Source: Chloroflexota bacterium
GTDB taxonomy: Bacteria; Chloroflexota; Limnocylindria; Limnocylindrales; CSP1-4
NCBI GenBank assembly: GCA_013696945.1
Contig: JACCXQ010000020.1
Coordinates: 1 to 7,027 of the forward strand
DNA: 7,027 bases
Direction: 5' to 3'
Part shown: positions 1 through 6,032 of the stretch, in pieces
Layout of the letters: the number at the start of each line of letters is the position of its first letter
Numbering within the stretch: position 1 is the first letter of the stretch
Position numbers and translations under genes: made by a program
Notes under the pieces: model-generated
Told to the model about the DNA's origin: nothing
Database searches by the model: none
What the model saw: only the letters and a program-made list of their open reading frames with translations

Positions 1-1085
1 TCCAGGAGGGGTGCGATCGGCCCGAGCTCGGCTCCGGGTGTATCGACCGCGGCGAACCGGAACGCACGCGCCGGCAGGTGCGCGATGTCGCTGAGCGGCG
101 CTACGGTCCATCGGAAGCCTTCGGGGAGTCGCGTCAGGACCCTATCGCCGAGCCACAGGGCGCGCCCACCCGACGCACGATGGGTGGCGGACGCGAGCTG
201 ATCGAGCCACGCGGCGTCGCGTGCCTCCGTCTCCGACTGCTTGTCGGCCTCCACGGCGTCCACCGCGGTCCGTGTCACCGCCACGCTCTCCGGAGTGGCG
301 TCATCTGCGAGCCCCATGGCCCAGGCGCCGGTCTCGAGGCAGCCACGCACGAGCGCCTCGGCGCTGCCAGCGGCCAGGGCGCCACGGAGCCACACCCCGG
401 GGATCGCCCCGGCCGCTGTCGCCAGCTCGATCAGCGTTCGCTGCGCGGTGTCGGGCTCCACGCTCGCCTCGATCCCCATTAGCAGCTCCAGAGGCCCCAT
501 CGAGAGACACGAAGCCACGGCGTCGAGCATCACCGCATCGTCCGCCCGGGATGCCTCGACCACCGCCCACGTCCGAGTACCCGAGGCTAGAGCAGCGGTC
601 ACGGCCTCCGTCCACCCTGCCGCGTCGGCCTGGTCCTCGACGAGGATGGCGTCGCTCGCGGCGTCCGCGAGCATCCCCACGATCTGGTGAACGTCGGCCG
701 ATCGAGTCGCACTGACGGACGGACGCCGGCCCGGCGTGGGGTCGTCACCACCCTTGAGGCGCGGCAGCACGCCCGCCACGACGACGGGCGCCGCCGGATC
801 GCGGTCGGACGCCCCTTCCTCGGCGGCTTCCCGGGCCAACCGCACGGCCGCTTCGGTCCACTCGCGGGAGCGCCGGCTCTCCCCGACCTGGACCAGAGCG
901 CGTCGGTGGGTGAGCCACGTCGGCGCGACGATGGCATCGGCGCCCGCCGAGACGCGTGCTGCAAGGTCCTGGCGCGCATGGGCCGCCGCACGCACATGCA
1001 AGGGCTCGTACCACGCCGGATCGGAACCGGGTACGGGCGGATCCCGCTCGGCGCCCGCCGAGCCCGCGATGACCAGCGCTCCCAT
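1..1085 (-). CDS. Homocysteine S-methyltransferase-like protein lacking the zinc cysteines (3' end outside window)
   Basis: The frame is open for 361 codons from ATG at 1085 to the window edge, so the C-terminus is missing. Family resemblance is by eye: an N-terminal strand LVIAGSAGAER where the family has a DGAMGTEL-like segment; residues 46-64 (SAGADAIVAPTWLTHRRAL) matching the usual 'aGAdvi.TnTyqas..l' segment; LAREAAEEG near 83-91; VVAGVLPRLKGGD near 102-114; and DAILVEDQAD where the family has a 'D.l..ET' segment. The region that normally reads GGCCGTTPEHI aligns without gaps to residues 258-268, but its two Cys positions are A260 and D261. The upstream Cys position is L233. Methionine synthesis from homocysteine needs that zinc site, so this activity is unlikely. 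About 90 residues follow the barrel-like region and are unrecognised. It starts 7 nt after the rhodanese stop with no Shine-Dalgarno, which suggests translational coupling. The fold assignment is moderately sure and the function unknown. Confidence 0.62.
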   Translation of the reverse strand, partial: MGALVIAGSAGAERDPPVPGSDPAWYEPLHVRAAAHARQDLAARVSAGADAIVAPTWLTHRRALVQVGESRRSREWTEAAVRLAREAAEEGASDRDPAAPVVVAGVLPRLKGGDDPTPGRRPSVSATRSADVHQIVGMLADAASDAILVEDQADAAGWTEAVTAALASGTRTWAVVEASRADDAVMLDAVASCLSMGPLELLMGIEASVEPDTAQRTLIELATAAGAIPGVWLRGALAAGSAEALVRGCLETGAWAMGLADDATPESVAVTRTAVDAVEADKQSETEARDAAWLDQLASATHRASGGRALWLGDRVLTRLPEGFRWTVAPLSDIAHLPARAFRFAAVDTPGAELGPIAPLL

Positions 1086-1092
1086 GGAGGCG

Positions 1093-1464
1093 TCAGGCAG
1101 CCGGCAGCTCGCCCTCTGTCGGAGCGGGTGCCGCATCGGTCACGGGCAGCCCGGCATCGCGCCACGCGATGATCCCCCCGGTGACGTTGGTGACGTCCCC
1201 GAACCCGTGACGGCTCAGATGCTCGGCGGCGACGAGGCTTCGCTTGCCGGACGCGCACATCACGAGCAGTGGGCGGTCGCGCGGCAGGCGATCGATGCCG
1301 TCGGCCAGCTCGCTGAGTGGCAGCAGCACAGCGCCCGGGACGCGCAGCGCGGCGAACTCGTCCCGCTCACGGACGTCGAGGATCAGTGCGCGCTCGCCTG
1401 GGTCCTCGAGCCGGCCGGCTGCGGACGCCACGTCGCACGATGGGATCGGTCCCGTTGGGCTCAT
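1093..1464 (-). CDS. Single-domain rhodanese-like sulfurtransferase
   Basis: A 123-residue protein made of one rhodanese domain. Rhodaneses carry sulfane sulfur as a persulfide on an active-site cysteine and pass it to acceptors. The CH2A-like strand is ALILDVRERDEFAALRVPGA, in which the usual H of 'HIPGA' is R. The active-site loop is CASGKRS with the catalytic Cys at residue 70. The C-terminal signature TNVTGGIIAWRDAGLPV is intact, so it is probably active. I chose ATG at 1464 because GAGGAG lies 5 nt upstream; a GTG two codons earlier at 1470 overlaps that ribosome-binding site. There is no signal peptide, so it should be cytoplasmic. The 13-nt gap to the DUF2203 gene and the 7-nt gap to the methyltransferase-like gene suggest one transcript. 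The physiological sulfur donor and acceptor cannot be inferred. Confidence 0.93.
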   Translation of the reverse strand: MSPTGPIPSCDVASAAGRLEDPGERALILDVRERDEFAALRVPGAVLLPLSELADGIDRLPRDRPLLVMCASGKRSLVAAEHLSRHGFGDVTNVTGGIIAWRDAGLPVTDAAPAPTEGELPAA

Positions 1465-1469
1465 CGTCA

Positions 1470-1475
1470 CTCCTC
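1470..1475 (-). promoter_or_regulatory. Shine-Dalgarno GAGGAG of the rhodanese gene
   Basis: GAGGAG on the minus strand, then the 5-nt spacer TGACG and ATG at 1464. It decides the start, since the alternative GTG at 1470 lies inside the motif. It sits in the 13-nt gap after the DUF2203 stop codon. Confidence 0.8.
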
Positions 1476-1477
1476 AG

Positions 1478-1876
1478 TCACTCGAGGTCAGCGAGCTGCC
1501 GCCTGCCGCCGAAGCCTTCGTTCACCTCGTGCCACCATCCGATGTCCCCCTCGCCGAGCCGCCAGCAGAGCCAGATCGGCCTGCCGTTGGCGAGCGCCGG
1601 GAAGTCGATCAGTCCGCTCGGGATGTCGCGGAGCGTGATGCCCCAAGCATCGATCCTGGCCACGTCCCGCTGCATGCGCCTGACGACGTCGCGGAGCACG
1701 GTTTCGCGGTCGGCGAGCTCACGCGCGTGGTCATCGCTGCCGTTCGACTGGCGGAACCGCGCAAGCTCCTGCTGGGCTCCAGCGACCGCATCACGGTCGT
1801 CGCGCAGCCGCTCCAGTATCGGGCGAACCTCCCGGACGCGGGCGTTCGCGTCATCGATCGCGTAGTAGCGCGTCAC
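1478..1876 (-). CDS. DUF2203 family protein
   Basis: A 132-residue cytoplasmic protein matching the DUF2203 pattern along its length. The N-terminal RYYAIDDANARVREVRPIL corresponds to the family's 'RyFtleEAnallp.lrplL'. A long charged helical middle (about residues 20-75) is likely coiled coil. The conserved C-terminal half contains GITLRDIPSGLIDFPAL, then GRPIWLCWRLGEGDIGWWHEVNEGFGGRRQL. No biochemical function is established for the family that I know of. The start is GTG at 1876, which fits the family N-terminus, but this GTG is embedded in a GGAGGTGA string, so no Shine-Dalgarno sits at normal distance. A -10-like GAGAAT ends 6 nt upstream, which suggests a leaderless message. It is the first gene of the minus-strand cluster and diverges from the aminotransferase gene. 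Confidence 0.9.
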   Translation of the reverse strand: MTRYYAIDDANARVREVRPILERLRDDRDAVAGAQQELARFRQSNGSDDHARELADRETVLRDVVRRMQRDVARIDAWGITLRDIPSGLIDFPALANGRPIWLCWRLGEGDIGWWHEVNEGFGGRRQLADLE

Positions 1877-1882
1877 CTCCGG

Positions 1883-1888
1883 ATTCTC
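1883..1888 (-). promoter_or_regulatory. Putative -10 element for a leaderless DUF2203 transcript
   Basis: GAGAAT on the minus strand matches four of six TATAAT positions and ends exactly 6 nt before the GTG start. That spacing would put transcription initiation at or next to the start codon. No convincing -35 is seen. The assignment rests on position, and on the same spacing at other genes in this window. Confidence 0.4.
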
Positions 1889-1901
1889 GCACCGCCTTTG
1901 C

Positions 1902-1907
1902 TAGCAT
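1902..1907 (+). promoter_or_regulatory. Putative -10 element for a leaderless aminotransferase transcript
   Basis: TAGCAT (TAnnnT type) lies exactly 6 nt upstream of the aminotransferase ATG at 1914, and no Shine-Dalgarno lies between them. It shares the 37-bp divergent intergenic region with the minus-strand -10-like hexamer at 1883-1888. A leaderless mRNA is inferred; no clear -35 is visible. Confidence 0.45.
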
Positions 1908-1913
1908 GCCGGG

Positions 1914-3134
1914 ATGCGTCTTGCCGAACGCGTCCAGGACATCGGGACCGAGACAGCGTTCGAGGCGGCGGCCCGCGCGCGCGCCCTCGAGGCGACCGGG
2001 CGCGACGTCATCCACCTCGAGATCGGCGAACCGGACTTCGACACGCCGCGCAACATCCGCGAGGCGGCGAAGCGAGCGCTGGACGACGGCTGGACGCACT
2101 ACGGCCCGCCGCTCGGCCTGCCTGCCCTGCGAGACGCGATCGCGGCCGACGCGACGACGCGGAAGCGCTTCCCGGTGGACGCAGAGAACGTCGTGGTGAC
2201 GCCCGGCGCCAAGCCGATCATGTTCTACGCGCTGCTGGCGCTGACCGGCCCTGGCGACGAGGTCATCTACCCCGATCCGGGCTTCCCGATCTACGAGTCG
2301 ATGACGCGCTTCACCGGAGCCACTCCCGTGCCCATCCCCCTCCGCGAGGAGCACGAGTTCCGGATGGACGTCGACGAGCTGCGCTCGCTGGTCACCGATC
2401 GCACACGGCTCATCATCTTCAACTCGCCACACAACCCGACCGGCTCGGTGCTCACGCAGGACGACCTTCGTGCCATCGCCGACCTGGCCATCGAGCGGGA
2501 CATCACCGTGCTGGCCGACGAGATCTACGGCCGCATCGTGTACGAGGGCGAGCATCACTCGATCGCGGCGCTGCCCAGGATGGCCGAGCGGACCATCCTC
2601 CTCGACGGGTTCTCCAAGACCTGGGCGATGACCGGCTGGCGCCTGGGCTACGCGATCCTGCCGTCACCGCTCGTGCCGGTCTTCAGCCGGCTCATCATCA
2701 ACAGCGTGAGCTGCACGAGCAGCCACTCGCAGCACGCGGCGCTCGAGGCGTTGACCGGGCCGCAGGACGATGTGGACGGCATGGTGGAGGAGTTCCGCGC
2801 TCGGCGGCAGCTCATCGTCGATGGGCTGAACGCGATCCCGGGCATCCGCTGCCTCCGGCCGCACGGCGCGTTCTACGTCTTCCCGAACATCGCCGGGACG
2901 GGCGCGGACGGCCCGGCGCTAGCTGACCGGCTGCTCAACGAGGGCGGCGTGGCGGTGCTGTCGGGGACCGCGTTCGGGACCGTCGGCCGCGACCACCTTC
3001 GGGTCAGCTACGCCAACTCGCGCGAGAACATCAGCCGCGCGCTCGAGCGGATCGCGATGGTCGCGGCAAGCGCCCCGCCGGAGAGCGCCCCCGCGGCGGC
3101 AGCGGGACCGGCCTCCGTCGCGACGCGCGTCTGA
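1914..3134 (+). CDS. PLP-dependent aminotransferase, class I/II (fold type I)
   Basis: A full-length, 406-residue aminotransferase of the AspC/AlaT-like group. It would transfer an amino group between an amino acid and a 2-oxoacid through pyridoxal phosphate. Visible landmarks are LEIGEPDFDTP (residues 35-45), HYGPPLGLPALR (62-73), NSPHNPTG with N174, ADEIYG with D202 and Y205 (cofactor ring contacts), DGFSKTWAMTGWRLGY with the Schiff-base lysine K235 and phosphate-binding R243, and HLRVSYA with R363, the expected substrate-carboxylate arginine. The last 25 or so residues form an Ala/Pro-rich tail not needed for the fold. The ATG at 1914 has no Shine-Dalgarno but a TAGCAT hexamer 6 nt upstream. 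It is followed after 1 nt by a 2-hydroxyacid dehydrogenase gene. Substrate choice (Asp, Ala, Ser or aromatic) cannot be decided from these motifs. Confidence 0.95.
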   Translation: MRLAERVQDIGTETAFEAAARARALEATGRDVIHLEIGEPDFDTPRNIREAAKRALDDGWTHYGPPLGLPALRDAIAADATTRKRFPVDAENVVVTPGAKPIMFYALLALTGPGDEVIYPDPGFPIYESMTRFTGATPVPIPLREEHEFRMDVDELRSLVTDRTRLIIFNSPHNPTGSVLTQDDLRAIADLAIERDITVLADEIYGRIVYEGEHHSIAALPRMAERTILLDGFSKTWAMTGWRLGYAILPSPLVPVFSRLIINSVSCTSSHSQHAALEALTGPQDDVDGMVEEFRARRQLIVDGLNAIPGIRCLRPHGAFYVFPNIAGTGADGPALADRLLNEGGVAVLSGTAFGTVGRDHLRVSYANSRENISRALERIAMVAASAPPESAPAAAAGPASVATRV

Positions 3135-3135
3135 G

Positions 3136-4131
3136 GTGGCGCCGCGCGTCCTCGTCACGCGGCGCATCCCCGACGCGGGCCTCAAGCTGGTACTCGACGC
3201 GACCGACGCCGACCTATGGGAAGACGAGCTGCCGCCGCCGCGCGACGAGCTGCTCCGGCGCGTGGCGGGCGTCGAGGGGCTGCTTTCCCTGCTGACGGAT
3301 CGCGTCGACGACGAGCTGCTCGACGCGGCGGGAGGGCAGCTCAAGGTCATCAGCAACTTCGCGGTCGGCTTCGACAACATCGACGTGCCCGCCTGCACGC
3401 GGCGCGGCATCCCGGTCGGCAACACGCCCGGCGTCCTGACCGAGACGACGGCCGACCTCGCCTTCGCCTTGCTGATGGCCGTCGCGCGCCGGCTGACGGA
3501 GGGCTATGACCACGTCCGCCAGGACCGCTGGAAGACGTGGGGCCCGATGCTGCTGCTCGGGCGGGACATCCACGGTGCGACGCTCGGCATCGTTGGCTTC
3601 GGGCGGATCGGTCGGGAGATGGCGAAACGCGCGAGCGGCTTCGGGATGCGTGTCCTGTACCACGATGTGCATCGCGCCAGCCCGGACGACGAGGCGGCGC
3701 TGAACGCCGAGTCGGTCGAGATGGACCGGCTCCTCGCCGAGAGCGACTTCGTCTCCCTCCACACGAACCTCACGCCCGAGACGGAGCATCTGCTCGACGC
3801 GGACGCGTTCGGGCGCATGAAGCGTGGCGCGATCGTCATCAACACGAGCCGAGGACCGGTCATCGACCCTGACGCCCTGGAGCGGGCGCTGGCGAGCGGC
3901 CAGATCGGTGGCGCCGGCCTCGACGTGACGGACCCGGAACCGATGCGCGCGGATCATCCGCTGCTTCACCATCCGAACTGCCTCGTGGTGCCGCACATCG
4001 CGTCGGCGTCCGTGGCCACCAGGGACCGGATGGCGGAGATGGCGGCTGGCAACCTGCTCAGCGGGCTCCGCGGCGAGCGCCTCCCGACGCCGGTCAACCC
4101 CGAGGTCTACGACCAGCCGAACCCCGCCTGA
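3136..4131 (+). CDS. D-isomer-specific 2-hydroxyacid dehydrogenase (glyoxylate/hydroxypyruvate reductase type)
   Basis: A 331-residue cytoplasmic oxidoreductase expected to reduce a 2-oxoacid such as glyoxylate or hydroxypyruvate with NAD(P)H. The substrate domain has NFAVGFDNIDV (74-84) and the NTPGVLTETTADLAFALL stretch (96-113), typical of glyoxylate/hydroxypyruvate reductases. The nucleotide-binding loop is GFGRIG (154-159), with D177 near the end of the second strand; this mildly favours NADH, although R180 is close by. The catalytic set is complete: R239 (NTSRGP), E268 (DPEP) and H287 (VPHIAS). There is no ACT domain, so it is not a standard phosphoglycerate dehydrogenase. The start is GTG, 1 nt after the aminotransferase stop, so the two are almost certainly co-translated. 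The partner suggests it reduces the oxoacid the aminotransferase makes. Confidence 0.94.
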   Translation: MAPRVLVTRRIPDAGLKLVLDATDADLWEDELPPPRDELLRRVAGVEGLLSLLTDRVDDELLDAAGGQLKVISNFAVGFDNIDVPACTRRGIPVGNTPGVLTETTADLAFALLMAVARRLTEGYDHVRQDRWKTWGPMLLLGRDIHGATLGIVGFGRIGREMAKRASGFGMRVLYHDVHRASPDDEAALNAESVEMDRLLAESDFVSLHTNLTPETEHLLDADAFGRMKRGAIVINTSRGPVIDPDALERALASGQIGGAGLDVTDPEPMRADHPLLHHPNCLVVPHIASASVATRDRMAEMAAGNLLSGLRGERLPTPVNPEVYDQPNPA

Positions 4132-4144
4132 GCGCGGTTCGCGC
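4132..4144 (+). other. Short intergenic GC hairpin
   Basis: A perfect GCGCG-GTT-CGCGC dyad begins right after the dehydrogenase stop and ends 6 nt before the permease GTG. It has no T-run, so it is not a standard terminator. It could stabilise the mRNA 3' end or affect permease translation, or be chance in GC-rich DNA. Confidence 0.3.
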
Positions 4145-4150
4145 CCCCTC

Positions 4151-4975
4151 GTGCCTGCCGACGCGCTCGTCCTGGTCCTCGCCGCCGCGGTCCTCCACGC
4201 GGCCTGGAACCTGGTCATCGCGCGCGCCCAGGACACGCAGGCCGCGACGGCGGTCGCGCTCCTGGTGGGGGTGGTGGCCGTGGCCCCCTTGGCGATCCTG
4301 CGCTGGGACGTGCGGCCGGAGGCGTGGCCGTTCATCGCGGCGTCGTCGGCTCTCGAGCTGGTCTACTTCTGGCTCCTGACGACGGCCTACCGACGCGCGG
4401 AGATGAGCCTCGTCTACCCGATCGCCCGTGGGATGGCCCCGGTCATCGTGTTGCTCGTCTCGGTCGTGGTGCTGTCCGCCGGGACCACGGTCGCCCAGGC
4501 AGGCGGGATCGGTCTCGTCGCGCTGGGGGTCGTGCTCGTCCGTGGCCTGCGGGGCGCTGCCCGCTGGTCGGACGTGGCGCTCGCACTGACCGTGGCCGCG
4601 GCCATCGCGAGCTACACGCTGGTCGACAAGGAAGGCGTGCGATACGCCGACCCCGTCACGTACCTCTTCCTGATCCTCCTCGGGCCGGCGGTGATCTCCG
4701 TCGGCGCGGTCGAGTGGCGCGGACCGCGCGGCCGGACGCGCCGCGCCGTCTCGGGTTGGACGATCGGTGGTGGGGTGGCCAGCGTCGCGGCGTACGGGCT
4801 CGTGCTGGCTGCGCTCGCCCTGGCCCCGGCGGCGAGTGTCGCCGCGATACGCGAGGTGAGCGTCGTGATCGGGACGGGGCTGGCCGCCTTCGTGCTCCAC
4901 GAACGCGTAGGCCTGATGCGCCTTGCCGGTGCGGTCCTCGTCGCGGTCGGAGTCGCGCTGGTGGTGAGCGCCTAG
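4151..4975 (+). CDS. EamA/DMT-family transporter
   Basis: A 274-residue, very hydrophobic inner-membrane protein consistent with the ten-helix, two-repeat DMT (EamA) fold. Approximate helices are at 3-23, 31-51, 58-78, 86-108, 113-131, 140-157, 168-188, 203-222, 229-249 and 255-273. The first repeat carries HAAWN (16-20) and the YPIARGMAPV segment (89-98). The second carries SYTLVDKEG and ends with the hallmark stretch ALAPAASVAAIREVSVVIG and HERVG near 250-254. Members move amino acids, metabolites or drugs, often as exporters, and the substrate cannot be read from sequence. The start is GTG with no Shine-Dalgarno, 19 nt after the dehydrogenase stop and in the same direction, so it probably shares that transcript. 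It may export or import a substrate or product of the two enzymes. It converges on the DUF3072 gene. Confidence 0.92.
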   Translation: MPADALVLVLAAAVLHAAWNLVIARAQDTQAATAVALLVGVVAVAPLAILRWDVRPEAWPFIAASSALELVYFWLLTTAYRRAEMSLVYPIARGMAPVIVLLVSVVVLSAGTTVAQAGGIGLVALGVVLVRGLRGAARWSDVALALTVAAAIASYTLVDKEGVRYADPVTYLFLILLGPAVISVGAVEWRGPRGRTRRAVSGWTIGGGVASVAAYGLVLAALALAPAASVAAIREVSVVIGTGLAAFVLHERVGLMRLAGAVLVAVGVALVVSA

Positions 4976-4996
4976 AGGCGGCTCACGACGCCGCCT
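4976..4996. terminator. Hairpin at the convergent gene junction
   Basis: A perfect 7-bp inverted repeat, AGGCGGC and GCCGCCT, around a 7-nt loop. It begins at the base after the permease TAG, and its loop contains the DUF3072 stop codon on the other strand. The position suits a shared bidirectional transcription end. Neither strand has a T-run after the stem, so intrinsic termination is uncertain. Confidence 0.4.
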
Positions 4997-5393
4997 GGCC
5001 TCGCCCTGTCTTCTGCTGGAGCTCGTCGATGCGGCGCGACGCGTCCGCCTTGGTCAGCGTCTCGTCGAAGGGATCGCCTGCCTCGCGCGATAGCGTCTCG
5101 AGGTAAGAGCGCTGCGGGCCGGTCATCGGCTCGTCGCCGGTCACCCAGTCGGAGGGATCCTTCTCGGGATCCTGACGCACGGCCGGCGGCGCATCATCAG
5201 GTGCCGGATCGGGCGCGACCACCGGATCGGGCGCGACGTCGGGCGCGAGCATCGAGCCCGCGTCGACTGCTGGCCCGCCTTCGCTCATCGGCTCTGGCGC
5301 CATCGCGCCGCTCAACGCGGCAAGGGAAGTGGAGCTCAGGTCCACTTCCTCGTGGCGGTGCTCGTCCTGCTCGCCGGTCAGTCGTTCGTCCAT
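4983..5393 (-). CDS. DUF3072 domain protein with acidic Pro-rich N-terminal region
   Basis: A 136-residue soluble protein. Residues 76-132 match the DUF3072 pattern: EKDPSDWVTGDEPMTGPQRSYL, then LSREAGDPFDETLTKADASRRIDELQQKTGRG. The TKADAS..IDELQ..TGRG part resembles a small helical element. The N-terminal 75 residues are acidic and low-complexity, with APDP-type repeats, and are probably disordered. No function is established for the domain that I know of. The start is ATG at 5393, set by GAGGAG 6 nt upstream. A longer frame to 5453 overlaps the upstream gene and lacks such a site. It lies 23 nt downstream of the SRPBCC gene on the same strand, so co-transcription is likely. Confidence 0.88.
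   Translation of the reverse strand: MDERLTGEQDEHRHEEVDLSSTSLAALSGAMAPEPMSEGGPAVDAGSMLAPDVAPDPVVAPDPAPDDAPPAVRQDPEKDPSDWVTGDEPMTGPQRSYLETLSREAGDPFDETLTKADASRRIDELQQKTGRGQAAS
5204..5237. repeat. Two 16-bp direct repeats within the DUF3072 gene
   Basis: CCGGATCGGGCGCGAC occurs at 5204-5219 and again at 5222-5237, an 18-bp period. A shorter related copy, TCGGGCGCGA, follows at 5239-5248. They encode the APDP-rich linker of the DUF3072 protein and probably arose by slippage in low-complexity coding sequence. Confidence 0.75.
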
Positions 5394-5399
5394 CGGTGA

Positions 5400-5405
5400 C
5401 TCCTC
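5400..5405 (-). promoter_or_regulatory. Shine-Dalgarno GAGGAG of the DUF3072 gene
   Basis: GAGGAG on the minus strand, then a 6-nt spacer and ATG at 5393. It settles the short form of the protein over the 5453 start. Confidence 0.8.
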
Positions 5406-5416
5406 GTCGGGATCCC

Positions 5417-5881
5417 TCAGTCGACCTTTGTCTGCTCGACCTCGCCGCGCCAAGCGCCGGTCTCGGTGCCGCGCTCCTCGATGAACTTCTTGAACCGCTC
5501 CAAGTCACCTTTGACCTGGCGATCGGGGAAGCCGAGCGCGTCACCGACGTTCTCGACCACGCCTTCCGGGTCGATGTCCATCTGGACGGTGACACGGGTC
5601 TTGCCCTCAGCGAGGCGATGGAATGTCACGACCCCGGCGTTCTCGGCGCCGTCCGTTGCCTTCCACGCGACGCGCTCGTCAGGGTTCTGCTCGGTGATCT
5701 CCGCCTTCCACGTCTTGTCCTTGCCGGCGATCTCGGCGGTCCACTCGAGGTGCGTGTCATCGAGCTGGCGGACCTGCTTCACACCCGACATGAACTTCGG
5801 GAAGTCCTCGAACTGCGTCCACTGGTTGTACGCGGTCCGGACGGGGACATCGACATCGATGCTCTGGGTTACGTTCGACAC
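5417..5881 (-). CDS. SRPBCC (START/Bet v1-like) family protein, cyclase/dehydrase type
   Basis: A 154-residue single-domain SRPBCC protein. It begins SNVTQSIDVDVPVRTAYNQW (2-21) and continues with FEDFPKFMSGVKQVRQLD, characteristic of the polyketide cyclase/dehydrase-like subgroup that places a small molecule in a deep helix-grip pocket. Further family features are WTAEIAGKDKTWKAEITEQ, PDERVAWKATDG, GVVTFHRL and a long C-terminal helix around DRQVKGDLERFKKFIEERG. The ligand is unknown; these stand-alone proteins are widespread in soil actinobacteria and relatives. I chose GTG at 5881 because the family N-terminus begins there and AAAGAGGAG lies 9 nt upstream. Extending to 6115 would add an unconserved Pro/Arg/Ser-rich stretch crossing a strong hairpin and overlapping the upstream gene. 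It is followed by DUF3072 after 23 nt. Confidence 0.92.
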   Translation of the reverse strand: MSNVTQSIDVDVPVRTAYNQWTQFEDFPKFMSGVKQVRQLDDTHLEWTAEIAGKDKTWKAEITEQNPDERVAWKATDGAENAGVVTFHRLAEGKTRVTVQMDIDPEGVVENVGDALGFPDRQVKGDLERFKKFIEERGTETGAWRGEVEQTKVD

Positions 5882-5890
5882 CTTGTGGCT

Positions 5891-5899
5891 CTCCTCTTT
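5891..5899 (-). promoter_or_regulatory. Shine-Dalgarno AAAGAGGAG of the SRPBCC gene
   Basis: AAAGAGGAG on the minus strand, 9 nt before the GTG at 5881. It supports this start rather than far-upstream in-frame ATG codons. Confidence 0.7.
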
Positions 5900-5975
5900 C
5901 CGAGAGCCTGACGGGTCGGAGGTCGACACCGCACGGGTCACTGACGGACGCGGGTTGCAGGTCCCTTGCAGCCGC

Positions 5976-6004
5976 CCGCGCGGACCGGGAGCAGGTCCGC
6001 GCGG
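5976..6004 (-). terminator. Strong GC hairpin downstream of the small membrane protein gene
   Basis: A perfect 11-bp inverted repeat, CCGCGCGGACC and GGTCCGCGCGG, encloses a 7-nt loop. It lies 28 nt past the stop of the minus-strand gene at 6033-6335, in the 151-bp gap before the SRPBCC gene. It is the strongest stem I see in the window. No T-run follows on the minus strand, so it may be a U-less terminator, a 3'-end stabiliser or a processing site. The rest of the gap shows only the SRPBCC ribosome-binding site. Confidence 0.5.
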
Positions 6005-6032
6005 AGTGGCCGGGATCGATCGGAGGAGGACG

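Noticed and set aside
221..715. Plus-strand open frames opposite the left-edge gene
   Set aside because: They are Ser/Arg/Pro-rich without motifs. The opposing minus-strand frame is uninterrupted for 361 codons and has a family-like pattern.
1869..1880. GGAGGTGA as a functional Shine-Dalgarno for a downstream DUF2203 start
   Set aside because: No in-frame start codon lies at the proper distance, and the family N-terminus begins at the embedded GTG. The nearby out-of-frame ATG leads only to a motif-less frame.
1244..2926. A 560-codon plus-strand open frame spanning several genes
   Set aside because: It runs antisense to the rhodanese and DUF2203 genes, then through another frame of the aminotransferase. 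Its Arg/His/Pro/Ala-rich composition is typical of GC-rich shadow frames, and it shows no family motif.
3214..4335. A 373-codon minus-strand open frame
   Set aside because: It is antisense to the dehydrogenase and permease genes, which have complete catalytic or membrane signatures. The frame has no recognisable domain.
5394..5453. Longer DUF3072 start at 5453
   Set aside because: It would overlap the SRPBCC coding end, while ATG 5393 has GAGGAG at 6 nt.
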